64,000 bases of DNA. It comes from Thecaphora thlaspeos. Its lineage: Eukaryota > Basidiomycota > Ustilaginomycetes > Urocystidales > Glomosporiaceae. The stretch's first letter is position 1, and the number at the start of each line of letters is the position of its first letter. The stretch spans positions 372,001 to 436,000 of the forward strand of contig UWYS01000006.1 of NCBI GenBank assembly GCA_900291925.1, given 5' to 3'. Positions 1 to 9,918 of this stretch are shown piece by piece. Made by a program: the position numbers and the translations under genes. The notes below the pieces were generated by a model, which worked only from the letters and a program-made list of their open reading frames with translations, was not told the origin of the DNA and did not search any database.

Positions 1-48
1 ACCATCGCACCAGAACAGCCAGAAGAGGACCCGCACGCGCACATGTAA
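1..48 (+). CDS. possible C-terminal end of an upstream gene
   Basis: The first 48 bases are open in frame 1 and end in TAA. They read as an acidic 15-residue tail ending in PHAHM. Nothing upstream is visible, so this may be the last codons of a gene entering from the left or chance. No family can be recognised. Confidence 0.25.
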   Translation, partial: TIAPEQPEEDPHAHM

Positions 49-548
49 CAGGTGTCGCGTTCTGAGCTCCCCGTCGTCGCCCCTTCCCTCTTTCTATACA
101 CGCTGAGTCAAGCGTCCGCATGCCGGCCTGCCCTCCGTGCAATGGCAGCTGCGCTAACCCGTCGCAAAGCCCGTGTATTGTATCACCAGAGCATCCTTTC
201 TCTTTGCGTGCTGAGTTCACCCCTCCTCATCGAAAAGACTTAATGCCCGCCTGTTCTTGCCCCGCCAGACCTGCTATACCGTCTGTCGAGGTGACTAATG
301 GGTGCGCAACGCACCATAGAGACGACCCGAGCTCACAAATCATGCTGCTCCGAGATATACAACAAGGAGAGGGAGCGATTCTTCCATTCTCTTCTTGGGC
401 GGGACAGATGACAAAAGAGGCCGCCGCCGCCTCTAGACGGAAGTGGACGGCAGCGGCACGCCAGGACTAATTCGACATACAATCTGTCCGTTCCCTCCTT
501 CGCGACGGGTGAGCATGCGGTCCCAGAGATCCGGACGGAACGAGGCCT
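49..548. other. intergenic, no gene seen
   Basis: About 500 bases before the stop codon of the cytochrome b5 gene. Short open frames here have no protein-like composition and overlap each other. The right part is probably the 3' untranslated region of the b5 gene, which is on the minus strand. Confidence 0.4.
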
Positions 549-1514
549 TTAGTTGACGTATCGGTAGGCAAGGTATGCTCCGAGGACTAGCAGAGGGATG
601 AACATGAAGACGGGGCTGTTGGCAGGGAGGTGCAGAGGGGCGAAGAGAAGGGAGGTCGTCGTTAGTTCTGCGATCGGAGACCTATCCTCTTCAGGGCCTT
701 ATTGAGAGCTCTAAGGTCACGCATTGGACAGCATGTTTGGCGCTACTCACTTGCTGTTCTGGTCGGGGTCCTCGTTGCTCTTGACGCCGGTCGACGTCTT
801 GATCTTTTGCGACTGCGGATGCGGAGGAGCGAGCATACGGAGGCAGAAGGGGTGAGCTGAGGGTGAGAAACGGATCCAGCGTGACCGATAGACCACCCTG
901 ACGAGCCGGAGAACGGCAGCCCCGCTTGCTGCCACGGGCGAGCGAGGGACAATGACACTTACGCCACCCTCTATCTCTCCGACGAGCATGGGTCCAAGCA
1001 GCGATCGAGCATCGTCCGAGTGTCCGACGTCCTCGAACGCCTCGGTGGCGTCCTTGCCAGCCTCGGTCAGGAGGACCTCGTCTCCACCAGGGTGCTGCCG
1101 GTTCATAGTATTCGAAGACGACATCGGAAGGTGAGCGGTTGCAGTCAGCAGCATGCTCCGTGCGTCAAGCCCGACACGCGAGTCTGAGGGCGCGAGCTCA
1201 CCTCATCCGCGAACTTGGAGACGTCGTAGACTGCCGAAGGAGCAAGAGGAGAAGGAACGGCAGGTGCAGATGACTGGTTAGCGTCTTCAAAGCAGCATGG
1301 ATGCTGATCCTTTCGGTAGCATTGGCCGGCTCGCAGCTGGCGGGACCAGCTCGAGGTGCACCATCACCGCCACCGCCATACTCGCGGTCGTGTTCGCCTG
1401 CCAATGCTCACCCTTTCCATCAAGGAGCAGCCAGAGGTTATCGTTGGAGCTGTGCTCTCCGAGCTCCTGCATGGAGATGGTCTTGTTGTCGCTCTTCTCG
1501 TTCTCGGCGGACAT
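549..1514 (-). CDS. cytochrome b5, tail-anchored ER electron carrier
   Basis: Haem protein that passes electrons to fatty-acid desaturases, sterol enzymes and P450s on the ER. Five exons: 1412-1514, 1202-1230, 963-1094, 751-812 and 549-615, together 130 residues. The haem-binding core is read across the introns: the [10 protein letters not shown] segment is in exon 2 and HPGGDEVLL opens exon 3, so its histidine is the first axial ligand. The second is the H of [10 protein letters not shown], also in exon 3. Exon 5 encodes a hydrophobic C-terminal anchor ([20 protein letters not shown]) typical of tail-anchored b5. Length and layout match fungal CYB5. The start is the first ATG, just before a polar MSAENEKSD leader. 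All four introns have GT-AG ends (GTGAGC, GTGAGC, GTAAGT, GTGAGT). Confidence 0.92.
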
Positions 1515-2208
1515 GTTGGGCGATTCGTTGTGAAATGGGCGAAGGTCGAAACGGTATGATGTCTGTGTGTGCTGGTGACCAGTCTATGGGGGTGTAAGGT
1601 GGTGGTGGTGGCGAGAGGGAGGATAAGATCAAGCCACCGACCAGAAACTGAAATTCCGAGATGCCGCTCTCCTCACACAAGGAGAGAGTGTAGTGTGTCT
1701 GGTCGGCTCGGTCGGTTCCTCAATTCTGGCTGCTCATGATTTTCGGATCAGCCGTTTGGGCGCAGGCCAGGCTTTCAAGCTGGGGCGTCTGCCTGCCTTG
1801 TTTCGTGGGGACTGCGGGGCCGCGGGCCTGAGACGCTGGCTGGGAGGCCGACAGTAGTGTCCTTGAAAATCACTGCGCTCGCTGTGCTCCCACCAGCATC
1901 ATGACGCTCCTGCCGCTTTGTCAGAAATGGGACTGCTATTCGTCAGGAACAAACACTCGGCCTCTGCGCGAAAGAGCGAGGCGGGGCTCGAGGCCATTTG
2001 GCGGTTGATTTGATGTGGAAGCGCCCCGCCCATCTCCCATTCACGCGACAGATCGCTCACAGCATCCGTTTTAGTCGCGGCTCATCATCTCATAAGCCAT
2101 CGCAAGGGAAGATTGCAACTTTCGCAACATCATGTTCTTGAAACCAACGCTTAAAAGAGATGGGTTGCTCTTCGCACGGAAGATGGTCCGACTTATACAA
2201 AAAGTAAC
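1515..2208. other. 5' flank of cytochrome b5; no other gene seen
   Basis: About 700 bases between the b5 start codon and the tRNA-Asn gene. No open frame looks protein-coding. It should hold the b5 promoter; no motif could be fixed by eye. Confidence 0.4.
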
Positions 2209-2282
2209 CGACCAAGGACGGGCTCGAACCGTCGACCTTGGCATTAACAGTGCCACGCTCTAACCAACTGAGCTACTCAGCC
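2209..2282 (-). tRNA. tRNA-Asn (anticodon GTT), copy 1
   Basis: A full cloverleaf of 74 nt without intron. The acceptor GGCTGAG pairs with CTTGGTC (several G-U pairs), discriminator G. The D arm is AGCTCAGTTGG, the anticodon stem TGGCA/TGCCA encloses CTGTTAA, giving anticodon GTT. The T arm is GACGG TTCGAGC CCGTC. A run of five T follows the 3' end, a Pol III terminator. It differs by one D-loop base from the copy at 32286-32359. Confidence 0.93.
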
Positions 2283-2664
2283 GCCATATACGGCCACTGC
2301 GTTAAACAAACGATTTTCTATTTGGAATTTAAGGCCGTTGTTTACATATACGCTGTATTTATTTAATCATTCGTCTTTGCTCGAATGGACTCCACAAGAC
2401 GGTTGTTCTGGCCTGCTTCCGGCAGAGGTCAGCAACTTATCGGACACATGGTGAGAAGGCGAAAACGTCGTAGATATCAAGGAATTAAGGCACTGTCTTC
2501 AGTGGATTCTGTTCTGCCAGTCTTTGAAATGTAGCATGCTGGCGTTCGTGAACCAAACGACTACCACAGCAGAAGGTGTAACGTCAAGTCTAAATCTTAT
2601 GTTGTAGTCTAATTTTCGTGTTTGTAATAATATAATGAGAACATTAGAATGTAATTAGTATCTT
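2283..2664. other. AT-rich spacer between two tRNA genes
   Basis: About 380 bases, clearly more AT-rich than the surrounding sequence (for example 2300-2375 and 2585-2660). No gene is visible. AT-rich patches also flank the second tRNA-Asn near 32.2 kb, so the two tRNA neighbourhoods look alike. Confidence 0.5.
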
Positions 2665-2778
2665 CCCGGCTTAGCTCAGTTGGAAGAGCATCAGTTTGTA
2701 ATGCGAGAAATTTTGAGGCCCTCGTAAGAGGGTTCAGTTGATCACTGGGGGTCGCCAGTTCGATTCTGGCAGCCGGGA
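2665..2778 (+). tRNA. tRNA-Tyr (anticodon GTA) with 41-nt intron
   Basis: The acceptor CCCGGCT pairs perfectly with AGCCGGG, discriminator A. D stem GCTC/GAGC. The anticodon stem TCAGT pairs with ACTGG at 2744-2748. The loop is TT-GTA-A, then an intron at 2702-2742, then position 38 at 2743. The T arm is GCCAG TTCGATT CTGGC. Removing the intron leaves 73 nt. Eukaryotic tRNA-Tyr genes nearly always carry an intron at this position and a C1-G72 pair, both seen here. A TTTT run follows at about 2783. Confidence 0.92.
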
Positions 2779-3157
2779 TATTCTTTTGCCATTTTGCGCA
2801 ACCCACTGGTAGAGATACACCTGCGAACACGCCGACAACAAAGAGCATTCATTCATGGTCCACACAGCTGGTGTGTGAGAAATCCAAAGCGAACCAGGTT
2901 CACCTTCTTAAGCAGATGACCGGAGACATCGAGATTCAGCTGCATACATAGCGCATACACGCACGCCAGATGCGGGAAAAGCGGGAGTTGGTTTGCTACA
3001 CGTGAGAGAAAGAGAACGGAAAACTGCAACGCAACTTAAAACATGCAGGCGGGGCTAGGGCATGGGACAGATATCATCGACTGACTCGAGAAACGAGAAA
3101 TAAAAGGTATGCGCTGGAGGGGGCGAAGATGCTTTTGGGAGTTTGGGTACCGCGAGC
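2779..3157. other. 3' flank of ARB1; no gene seen
   Basis: About 380 bases between tRNA-Tyr and the ARB1 stop codon. It holds the tRNA terminator and presumably the ARB1 3' untranslated region. No coding signal. Confidence 0.4.
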
Positions 3158-3395
3158 CTAGTGGCCCTTTCCTGTCAGCTTGGCCTTTGCGAGGTTGGCC
3201 TCTCCCGCCTTCATAAGGATCTTTTTGTACTCCTGGATGCCGATCTCTTGCTTTGTCAGATTGACAATCTTCCTGTCCTTGACCTCCCACAGCTCCTCGG
3301 CCACCTGCGAGATCAGACGGAAGTCGTGCGAGACGATCACGACGCCGCCCTCAAACTCCTTGATCGCAAGCGCGAGCGCGTCGATAGAACCCATA

Positions 3396-3427
<32 letters not shown>

Positions 3428-5155
3428 AATGTGGGGCTGCTCCATCGCGAGCTGCGAGAAGACGACGCGGTTGCGCAGGCCGTCGGAGAGGGTGCGGATC
3501 GGCGCCGTCTGGTGGGCGCCCGAGAGGCCGAAGCGCCCGAGCTGGCCTCGCCAGAACTGGAGATCCTTTTCGGGGAACTTCTCCTTGTACTTGCTCTCGA
3601 GGTACTCGAGCGGCGACTTGTCGTAAGGCAGCTGGTCGGCCGAGTGCTGCGAGTACTTGCCGAGCTTGAGGCCGGCGTGCCTCTGCACCAGGCCCTCAAC
3701 CGGCTGGAGCGCGCCCGTGACGAGGTTGAGCAGCGTCGACTTGCCGGTACCGTTCTGGCCGACGATGGCGACGCGCGAGTCCATGTCGATACCAAAGTTG
3801 AGGTCCTTGTAGAGGTAGTCCTTCTTCTGGCCGCTGTACGAGAAGGCAACCTCGTTGAACGCAATGATCGGCGGTGGGAGCTTCCGGATGTCCTCAAAGT
3901 TGAAGCGGAGCGGCTTGGGGACCTGGACGGCCTCGATCAGGCCAGCAGCCTCCATCTTGTCGATGATCTTCTGCTTCGACTTGGCCTGCTTGACCAGGTT
4001 GGCATAGGTACCGGCGCTCGCGATGAACTTCTTGATGTGGGCAATCTCCTCCTGCTGCTTCTGGTATGCCTTCATCTGGTTGACCTCGTTCTCCTGCTTG
4101 GTACGGACGTAGGTACTGTAGTTACCACCGTAGGTCAGGAACTTCTTCTGCAGCGTCAGGTCCATGATGTTTGTGCAGATCGAGTCCATAAAATCGGCCG
4201 AGTGCGAAGTGAGGACAAGGATGTGGTTGTAGGTCGAGAGGTACGCCTCGAGCCAGACGACGGCCTCGAGATCGAGGTGGTTCGTCGGCTCGTCGAGCAG
4301 CAGCAGGTGGGGCTTAAGGAAGAGCGCCTTGCCGAGCGTGCAGCGCATCCTCCAGCCTCCGGACATGTCCTTGGTCGGCTTCAGCATCATCTCGGTCGAG
4401 AAGCCAAGACCGTGCAGGATCGAGCCGGCCTTCGCCTCGAATGTGTTGGGGTCGAGCTCCTCAAGCTCCTCGTACTTAAGTTCGAGGGCGAGGTCGTCGA
4501 CCTCGTCCGCGACCGAGAGGTCCTCGATCTCCTTTTCGAGGCGGGCGACCTTCTCCTTGGCCGAGGCAATGATGTAGTCGAGCGCGTTGACATCCGACGG
4601 CTCGGCCTCTCCCTGGACGAGGTGGATGTCAATGTGGTCGGGAATCTCGACGTCACGGTCGTTGAGCGCCTGGAGGAAGGTCGTCTTGCCGGCGCCGTTC
4701 TCGCCGAGGAGGCCGTATCTTTGTCCGTAGTTCAGGCTGATTGTGGCCGTGTCGATCAGCAGGCGGCCGTGGAACGACATGGTAAAGTTGTCGATGTGGA
4801 TGTCGCGGCTCGCCCTGTCACTCGTGAGGACGCCGGAGGCGTTCCTGTCGCTCTTGAGAGCCATCCTCTTGAGGTCGAGGTCGTCGACCGACGTGTTGGC
4901 CGACATGTTGGTCATCGACGTCGAGGCCGAAGTCTCGGTGGTGCCCTTCGAAGAGCTCTTGGCGGAGCCCTTGACGGCTTTCTCGCTGTTGGTGGCAGGA
5001 AAGGGGCGAGGGAAGCAGGGTGGGCTCGACGGTCAGTAACACTATCCCTCGTCGCTGCACAGTTGCTGCGACCGCCTGAGGCTCGAGAAGAAGCAAGAGC
5101 ATACAAGAGCACCGGATACTCACGCCTGGCGCTTAGCCTTGGAAGCAGAAACCAT
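3158..5155 (-). CDS. ARB1: ABCF ATPase ARB1 (ribosome biogenesis)
   Basis: Soluble twin-ATPase of the ABCF family; in yeast Arb1 shuttles between nucleus and cytoplasm and is needed for 40S and 60S assembly. Two exons, 5124-5155 and 3158-4985, give 619 residues (yeast Arb1 is about 610). Exon 1 encodes only MVSASKAKRQ plus two bases; the intron starts GTGAGT and ends CAACAG. Seen in order: a short lysine/serine-rich N-tail, first Walker A GENGAGKTT, signature MSGGWRMR, Walker B LLLLDEPTNHLDL, the charged ABCF linker helix rich in K/Q/E, second Walker A GQNGTGKST, second signature LSDGLRNR and Walker B LLLLDEPTNHLD. No membrane segments, as expected. It diverges from the mL41 gene across about 820 bases. 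Confidence 0.95.
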
Positions 5156-5977
5156 ATTGAAAGATTGTGCGGGAGAGCGACTGTGGGTCGGGAGAGCTGA
5201 ATCGCAGCTGGGAGGCAGATATACCTAGAGCCTAGAGCCGTGAGCCGGAGGGTATATCGATGAGAATCGGACCGGAGCGTGTCGGGGAGCTCAAGTCGCT
5301 GTAAGGTGATGAGCGAGCGGCGATCGCTGTGGGATGCTGTGAGAGTCGTGAGGAGGGGTGGGATGGCGATGGTGGAGGAGAAGGTGGACAGGCCAAGGGG
5401 TAGAGGACGATGGGCAAAGTAGTGCTGGCCCAACGGCGGGGTGGCACCTTCAAAAAATCCCAAAACTCGAGCCTCCTGAGTGCGGGCCTGGATGATCGGG
5501 CGGTGTGCCGTCGTTCTTCTGTCACTCTGCTTGCGGCTCGAGCAGGCTGTAGCTGCCGTTCGGTGCTTGACCTCTCTGGCGGCGGTGGCGCGGGCAGCGG
5601 GCCTCGCTGGCTGATCGCTGCCACGAAAAATCTTCGAAAAATGAGAAATTTTTCGCCCGTCCAGCAGCACGTCCCGCCGTGGCCGTTCGCTTCCCGAGCG
5701 GCCACGGCCACGGTGACATCGAAATGCAGGCCGGCGCCCGCTCGCCTTCCCGTTCAATTGGTCGTCTTTGTCAGCATTTGCAAGCAACCCGGCCTAACTT
5801 GAATTAGGGCGGAACCGAAGATCAGCCAGCGCTCGACCAAAATACCGGAAGAAAGCGAGCTTGCTAACCACCACATCGTACTGACCCTACCACGCTCTGC
5901 CTTGCTTTCAACCTACATCTTGCGGCACCCAACATAACCGACCTGGACCGCAAAGCCACTCCGCATCAGCACCAATC
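5156..5977. promoter_or_regulatory. divergent promoter region ARB1 / mL41
   Basis: About 820 bases between the start codons of ARB1 (-) and the mL41 gene (+). Both encode translation-related proteins, so shared control is possible. A CCAAT-type pentamer (ATTGG) is seen near 5757-5762. Open frames here on both strands have no conserved features. Confidence 0.5.
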
Positions 5978-6666
5978 ATGTTCAAGCCCACACCATCCCT
6001 CTGCTCCAAGGCGAGCCGGCTGCCGCTCACTTCGAAGAAGGCCAACCGCGACTACTTCAAGGGAACTCGGACCGGCAACATCATGAGGAGAAAGAGAATC
6101 GCCACCTCCGATCCGCGAGGCAACCAGCTTTGCGACAAAAATGGAAAGGAAATGAGCTGGACCATCAAGACACACAGAATCGACGAGGCGCGCATCCCCT
6201 CGTACGTCGTTCCGCCGGGTCTGGCAGAGACGAAGGTGGGTTTCGCTTGCTGTGGTGGAGATATGCCGGCTGCGCGGCGAGACTAGGCATACTGCGGTGG
6301 CGATGAGTAATTCGGCCTCTTGTACGCCGAACAAAGCACTTCTCGTGCCCTATTGTCTTCTCTAGCCCAGGCGACACACCACAGATCAGGAGAGGCTTGT
6401 AGATCCCGCACTGACGACGGCTTCTCCACGCCACACTACTTCGACCTTCTCCGCAGCTCCGGCCCTACGTCTTCATCGGCGCTGCAAGCGACGGAGGTGT
6501 CTCGAGCAAGGAAAAGTTTGGCATGCCGAAATATCAGAAGATGGACGAGCACGGCTTCGACGGGACCTACTACCGCAGCATCATCAACGAGGTCCTTCAA
6601 AAGCGCAGGATTCGTGAGCAGCAGGATGAGGACAAGAGAATAGCCGAGGCCATCCGCCAAAAGTGA
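5978..6666 (+). CDS. mitochondrial ribosomal protein mL41 (MRPL27 family)
   Basis: Component of the large subunit of the mitochondrial ribosome. Two exons, 5978-6235 and 6457-6666, give 155 residues. The intron has a GTGGGT donor and ends CCGCAG. A basic N-terminus (MFKPTPSLCSKASRLPL) fits a mitochondrial targeting signal. The stretch YFKGTRTGNI corresponds to the KGTR motif near the start of the mature protein, and the exon join yields LRPYVFIGAA, matching the LKPYV region of yeast MRPL27. The C-terminus is a charged helix rich in R, Q, E and K. It is the divergent partner of ARB1. Confidence 0.85.
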
Positions 6667-6990
6667 AGTTACCGTCGGTGCCCTCCTCTTTTCATCTACT
6701 TAGAGGTCTTCCTCTCGGTAGCGCCGCAGCGTCTTACCCTCAATTCGTCAGGACACACTGCCAGCTGTGCGCACGACGTGAACCCACCTTCTCGCAGCAT
6801 CATTTGATCGTCTCCATCTTGTACTTTAGCTCCTTCCCCCCGCTTTCCCGACTCATTCGCAGCACTGATCAACAGAGATAGCAGTGTCTTTGTGTGAAGG
6901 CCCGCTTGTCCAGAGATCCATTCGACCCAAAGGAGTATATACTCTTTCTCTCTCGAATCTTGGAAACCGGGAAAGCCGAAAGAAGAAGTA
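6667..6990. other. mL41 3' flank; no gene seen
   Basis: About 320 bases from the mL41 stop to the tRNA-Leu-like locus. No coding signal; presumably the 3' untranslated region of mL41. Confidence 0.4.
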
Positions 6991-7093
6991 TAACAACAGT
7001 AGGATGAACCCACGCCCGAAAATAGCTGGTCAACGCTCGCTAAGCGGGATAGTTGCCTTAATGCTACGCCTTAGACCACTCGGCCATATTGCC
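6991..7093 (-). tRNA. putative tRNA-Leu (anticodon AAG) with intron, possibly degenerate
   Basis: On the minus strand the 5' part reads GGCAATA TGGCCGAGTGGTCTAAGGC, a class II (Leu/Ser) D arm. The anticodon loop TTAAGGC gives AAG (Leu). An intron seems to follow, then a variable arm (TTTTCGGGC). The acceptor pairs GGCAATA with TGTTGTT through several G-U pairs. Odd points: the T loop appears to be only five bases (GTGGG-TTCAT-CCTAC) instead of seven, the last anticodon-stem pair looks mismatched, and no run of four T follows. It may be a tRNA pseudogene. Confidence 0.45.
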
Positions 7094-7403
7094 TGTTGAT
7101 ACGAGAGTCGAAAATATTGCATACATATACCAATGTGTTTGAGAAGATAGGTTTGGAAGGTATTAAAAAGGAGCACTCCCCTCCACCTACGAAGGCTGCC
7201 GGATGCCCGTCGCCGGCCAAGTGTCCGGCATGCTGCCTTTCTGTCATCACCTCTCACACACATCGCTTCGACCGGCCTCTCTACCGTACGGCCTTGTTGT
7301 CGGATGCAAGCGGATTTCAACGCTACACGATGCTTCATCAAGCTTTTAGTCGCAGTCGTCGTTGTCGTCCTTTAGCAGCAGATCGTGAACGATCTCATCG
7401 AGC
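7094..7403. other. 5' flank of the polymerase gene; no gene seen
   Basis: About 310 bases between the tRNA-Leu-like locus and the start codon of the Y-family polymerase. Nothing coding is visible; it should contain that gene's promoter. Confidence 0.4.
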
Positions 7404-9918
7404 ATGAGTCACGGGGACCGGGACCCACGTCCGGCAGCCAAGAGGCTACGCACAGCCTATCAAGATGGCCTGCAGTGCTCGACGGCTACCAAAGATCCCT
7501 CTCGCACTCCTGATCCCGGACCGAATGACGATCAAGACTGCCTAATCATTGCTTTGGATATGGATGCGTTCTACGTCTCTGCAGCGCGCAAACGGGATCC
7601 GTCGCTCATCGGCCTTCCGATAGGCATACAGCAAAAGGGCCTCCTCGCCACCATCAGCTACGAGGCTAGAGCCATGGGTGTACGGAAGCTAGCGAGCATC
7701 TCGGACGCAATGAAGCAGTGCCCCGAGATGATCTTAGTGAACGGAGAGGATCTCAGCTATTTTCGCCTAATCTCGTCCCAAGTCTGGAGGCTGGTGCGCG
7801 GGATCGTCTGGGGTCGAAAGGTGGAGAAGCTGGGAATGGACGAGCTCTTTTGCGATGTGGGCAGACATTTTCGCCCGATCGGACTCGCTTGTGTTCGCCT
7901 GGCTGACGATACATGCCTTTGCGATCACCTTATCGGGACAGGTGACGGAAATGGTCGACGCCCATCTTGCGTCTCTGAAAGCAGATGGGCAAACCAAGGG
8001 CCATCAGAGGCTTCACTTCAGCTTACGTCGGCCGGGCGGTTCGATTTGGGTCTCGGAGTCTTCGGAATCAGCTTTCTTTTCTACGACAGGCTTTGACTAT
8101 GCTCCCTGGCCCGCGCTGCCTCCCGGCCACGTCCTGCCGGCGGAAGCGGCCGAAAAGCTGCTCAGCTGCGAGCCGGACCGCTACCAGGAACGCCTCTTCG
8201 TGGCAGCCAACCTCGCCTTGTACCTCCGCCAGCAGATATCGGACCAGATAGGCCTCACCTGCTCGGCTGAGGTGGTTCATTCCAAAATGCTCGCCAAGCT
8301 CGTCGGGGCCAAGAACAAGCCCAACCAACAGACAACCTTTGCGCCGCACTTCTCCTCCCGGAGCTCCTCTATCGACGGTGGCAACGGTGGCAGAGATGCA
8401 CTGCGCGCCCGGTTAGAGCAGGTGCAGAAGCTTCTGGACCCGCTGGATCTCGGCCAGATCAACGGCTTCGGCCGCGTGGTGGTCGACAAGATCCGAAATG
8501 CGCTGCTTGACGTTCTGCCGCCGGGAGAGAACCGTGGCGCTCAGGCCAAGCTGACCATCGGGACGACCAGGAAAGCCGCCTCGTCTGACCTGATGCTCGA
8601 GCTCTTCGGGGCCAAGGTGGGCGAGCGGTTGTGGTATCTCACCTGCGGCATAGATCGCGAGCCCGTCGTACCGGCGCCCGAGTTTCCCCTGCAGATCTCG
8701 ATCGAAGATACCTACCCTGGTATACGAGGCTAGGAGATCCACGCACAGATCCGCCTCCTCTCCGAAAGCCTGCTGCGAAGACTCGAGACGGAGCTGATTC
8801 GGGACAACTGCGATGCCAGTCTCAACAGTCTTTGGCACGAGGCCGTGTCCAGCAGCCAGGAAATAACGTTGGAGGACTGGGCGGACGCCGACACGCCCAA
8901 CTCCACCGCGCCAGACACCGCGGAGACTCGGCAGGTGCTCGTCCGAGGCTACCGCGAGGCGACGAGCTCAGCTGCTGCCGCTTTGTCTTTGCAGACGAGT
9001 TCTTCATCGACTTCTCTCCGAGCGCCCGCCACCTGACTCCGATACCCGCTCAAGGTACGCCTCTCCGCACGCCAGGGCTGGCGCAGCCGCATCACTAAGC
9101 AAGCCTCCATGCCGGTGCAGGTGTTTGACCTGTCGCTGTCCCGCTCAGATCGCGCCGACGTGCTCTACAAGTCTTGCCGCGCGCTGCTGCGTGCCCTGAT
9201 CGGGGGCGACGACGTGGTGGGCGAACCGATGAACTTGATCAACATCGCGGCGCTAGATCTGGTGGAGAAGAAACCGACCAAGGCGCTCGAAAGCTTCTTT
9301 ACGGCCGCGGCGGCCAACAAGGTGGAGTCTGTCTCGAGAAAGGTAGATACCCTCTCGAAACAGCATCAATCGAAGGAGGGAAGGGGCGAGGAACGTGGAC
9401 GCGGAAGCGGTGGCGGCAAGATCGATCTCACCTTTGTCGCTGCGCTGCCCGAAGACGTGCGAGCAGAGGTGATGAGGGAGTACGGACTGTCGTTGGACTT
9501 GGAGGGACCAGCACAGGTGGAAAACCCAGAAGACCAAGGCGAGTCGGAGCTTTCCGGCAGCGACAGCGTCAACGACCACGGCCGTGACCTTTCGCCTCTT
9601 TCGTCAAGGCGGGGCGAAAGTGGCGGCCTGGTCTGCCTGCACTGCCATCTCGAGATGGCGGTATGGATGCAGCACGACCACGATACGTGGCCCGAGACGG
9701 GTCTACCTCCGCCAGAAGAGCGCTACGACGACGATGACGACGAGCTCGACGGCCTTTTTGCAGACGAAAGCAACCGAAGCGAGGAGGTTCAGCATCATAG
9801 CGACGATGTCGGCGACCAAGAGACAAGATGCGACGAGTGCGATTCGTTGATACCCAGCTGGATGATGTTGGCCCATCGACGCTTTCATCAACTCGAGCTC
9901 GACGTAGGGGCTAGTTGA
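7404..9918 (+). CDS. Y-family DNA polymerase, iota type, with two in-frame stops
   Basis: Translesion polymerase. Exons 7404-7856 and 7942-9918 (intron donor GTGGGC, acceptor GGACAG) make an 810-codon frame. Seen in order: catalytic DMDAFYVSAARKRDPSL, SYEARAMGVRK, then LGMDELFCDVTEMVD across the splice. The TEMV ending is characteristic of Pol iota (eta has a SLDEA-type motif). GLTCSAEVVHSKMLAKL is the palm end, LDLGQINGFG the thumb hairpin, SIEDTYP opens the little finger, and YPLKVRLSARQ with SMPVQVF continues it. A UBM (ubiquitin-binding) motif with the key LP lies at about residues 643-670 (IDLTFVAALPEDVRAEV). A C-x2-C-x11-H-x3-H UBZ-like finger closes the protein. Breaks: TAG at 8731-8733 (codon 415) and TGA at 9034-9036 (codon 516), both inside conserved little-finger sequence, with the frame kept on both sides. 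Either a young pseudogene, base-call errors, or readthrough. Confidence 0.8.

Noticed and set aside
3143..5200. 685-codon open frame on the plus strand
   Set aside because: Exactly antisense to ARB1; its Leu/Val/Arg-rich composition is what the complement of a GC-rich coding sequence gives.
8720..8735. A mini intron removing the TAG in the Pol iota gene
   Set aside because: GTATAC...CTAG would be only 14 bases, far below any workable spliceosomal intron, and longer choices shift the frame.
8996..9055. An exon in another frame (DEFFIDFSPSARH) in place of the TGA region
   Set aside because: It follows a good acceptor, but no intron links it in frame to the clearly conserved YPLKVRLSARQ strand.
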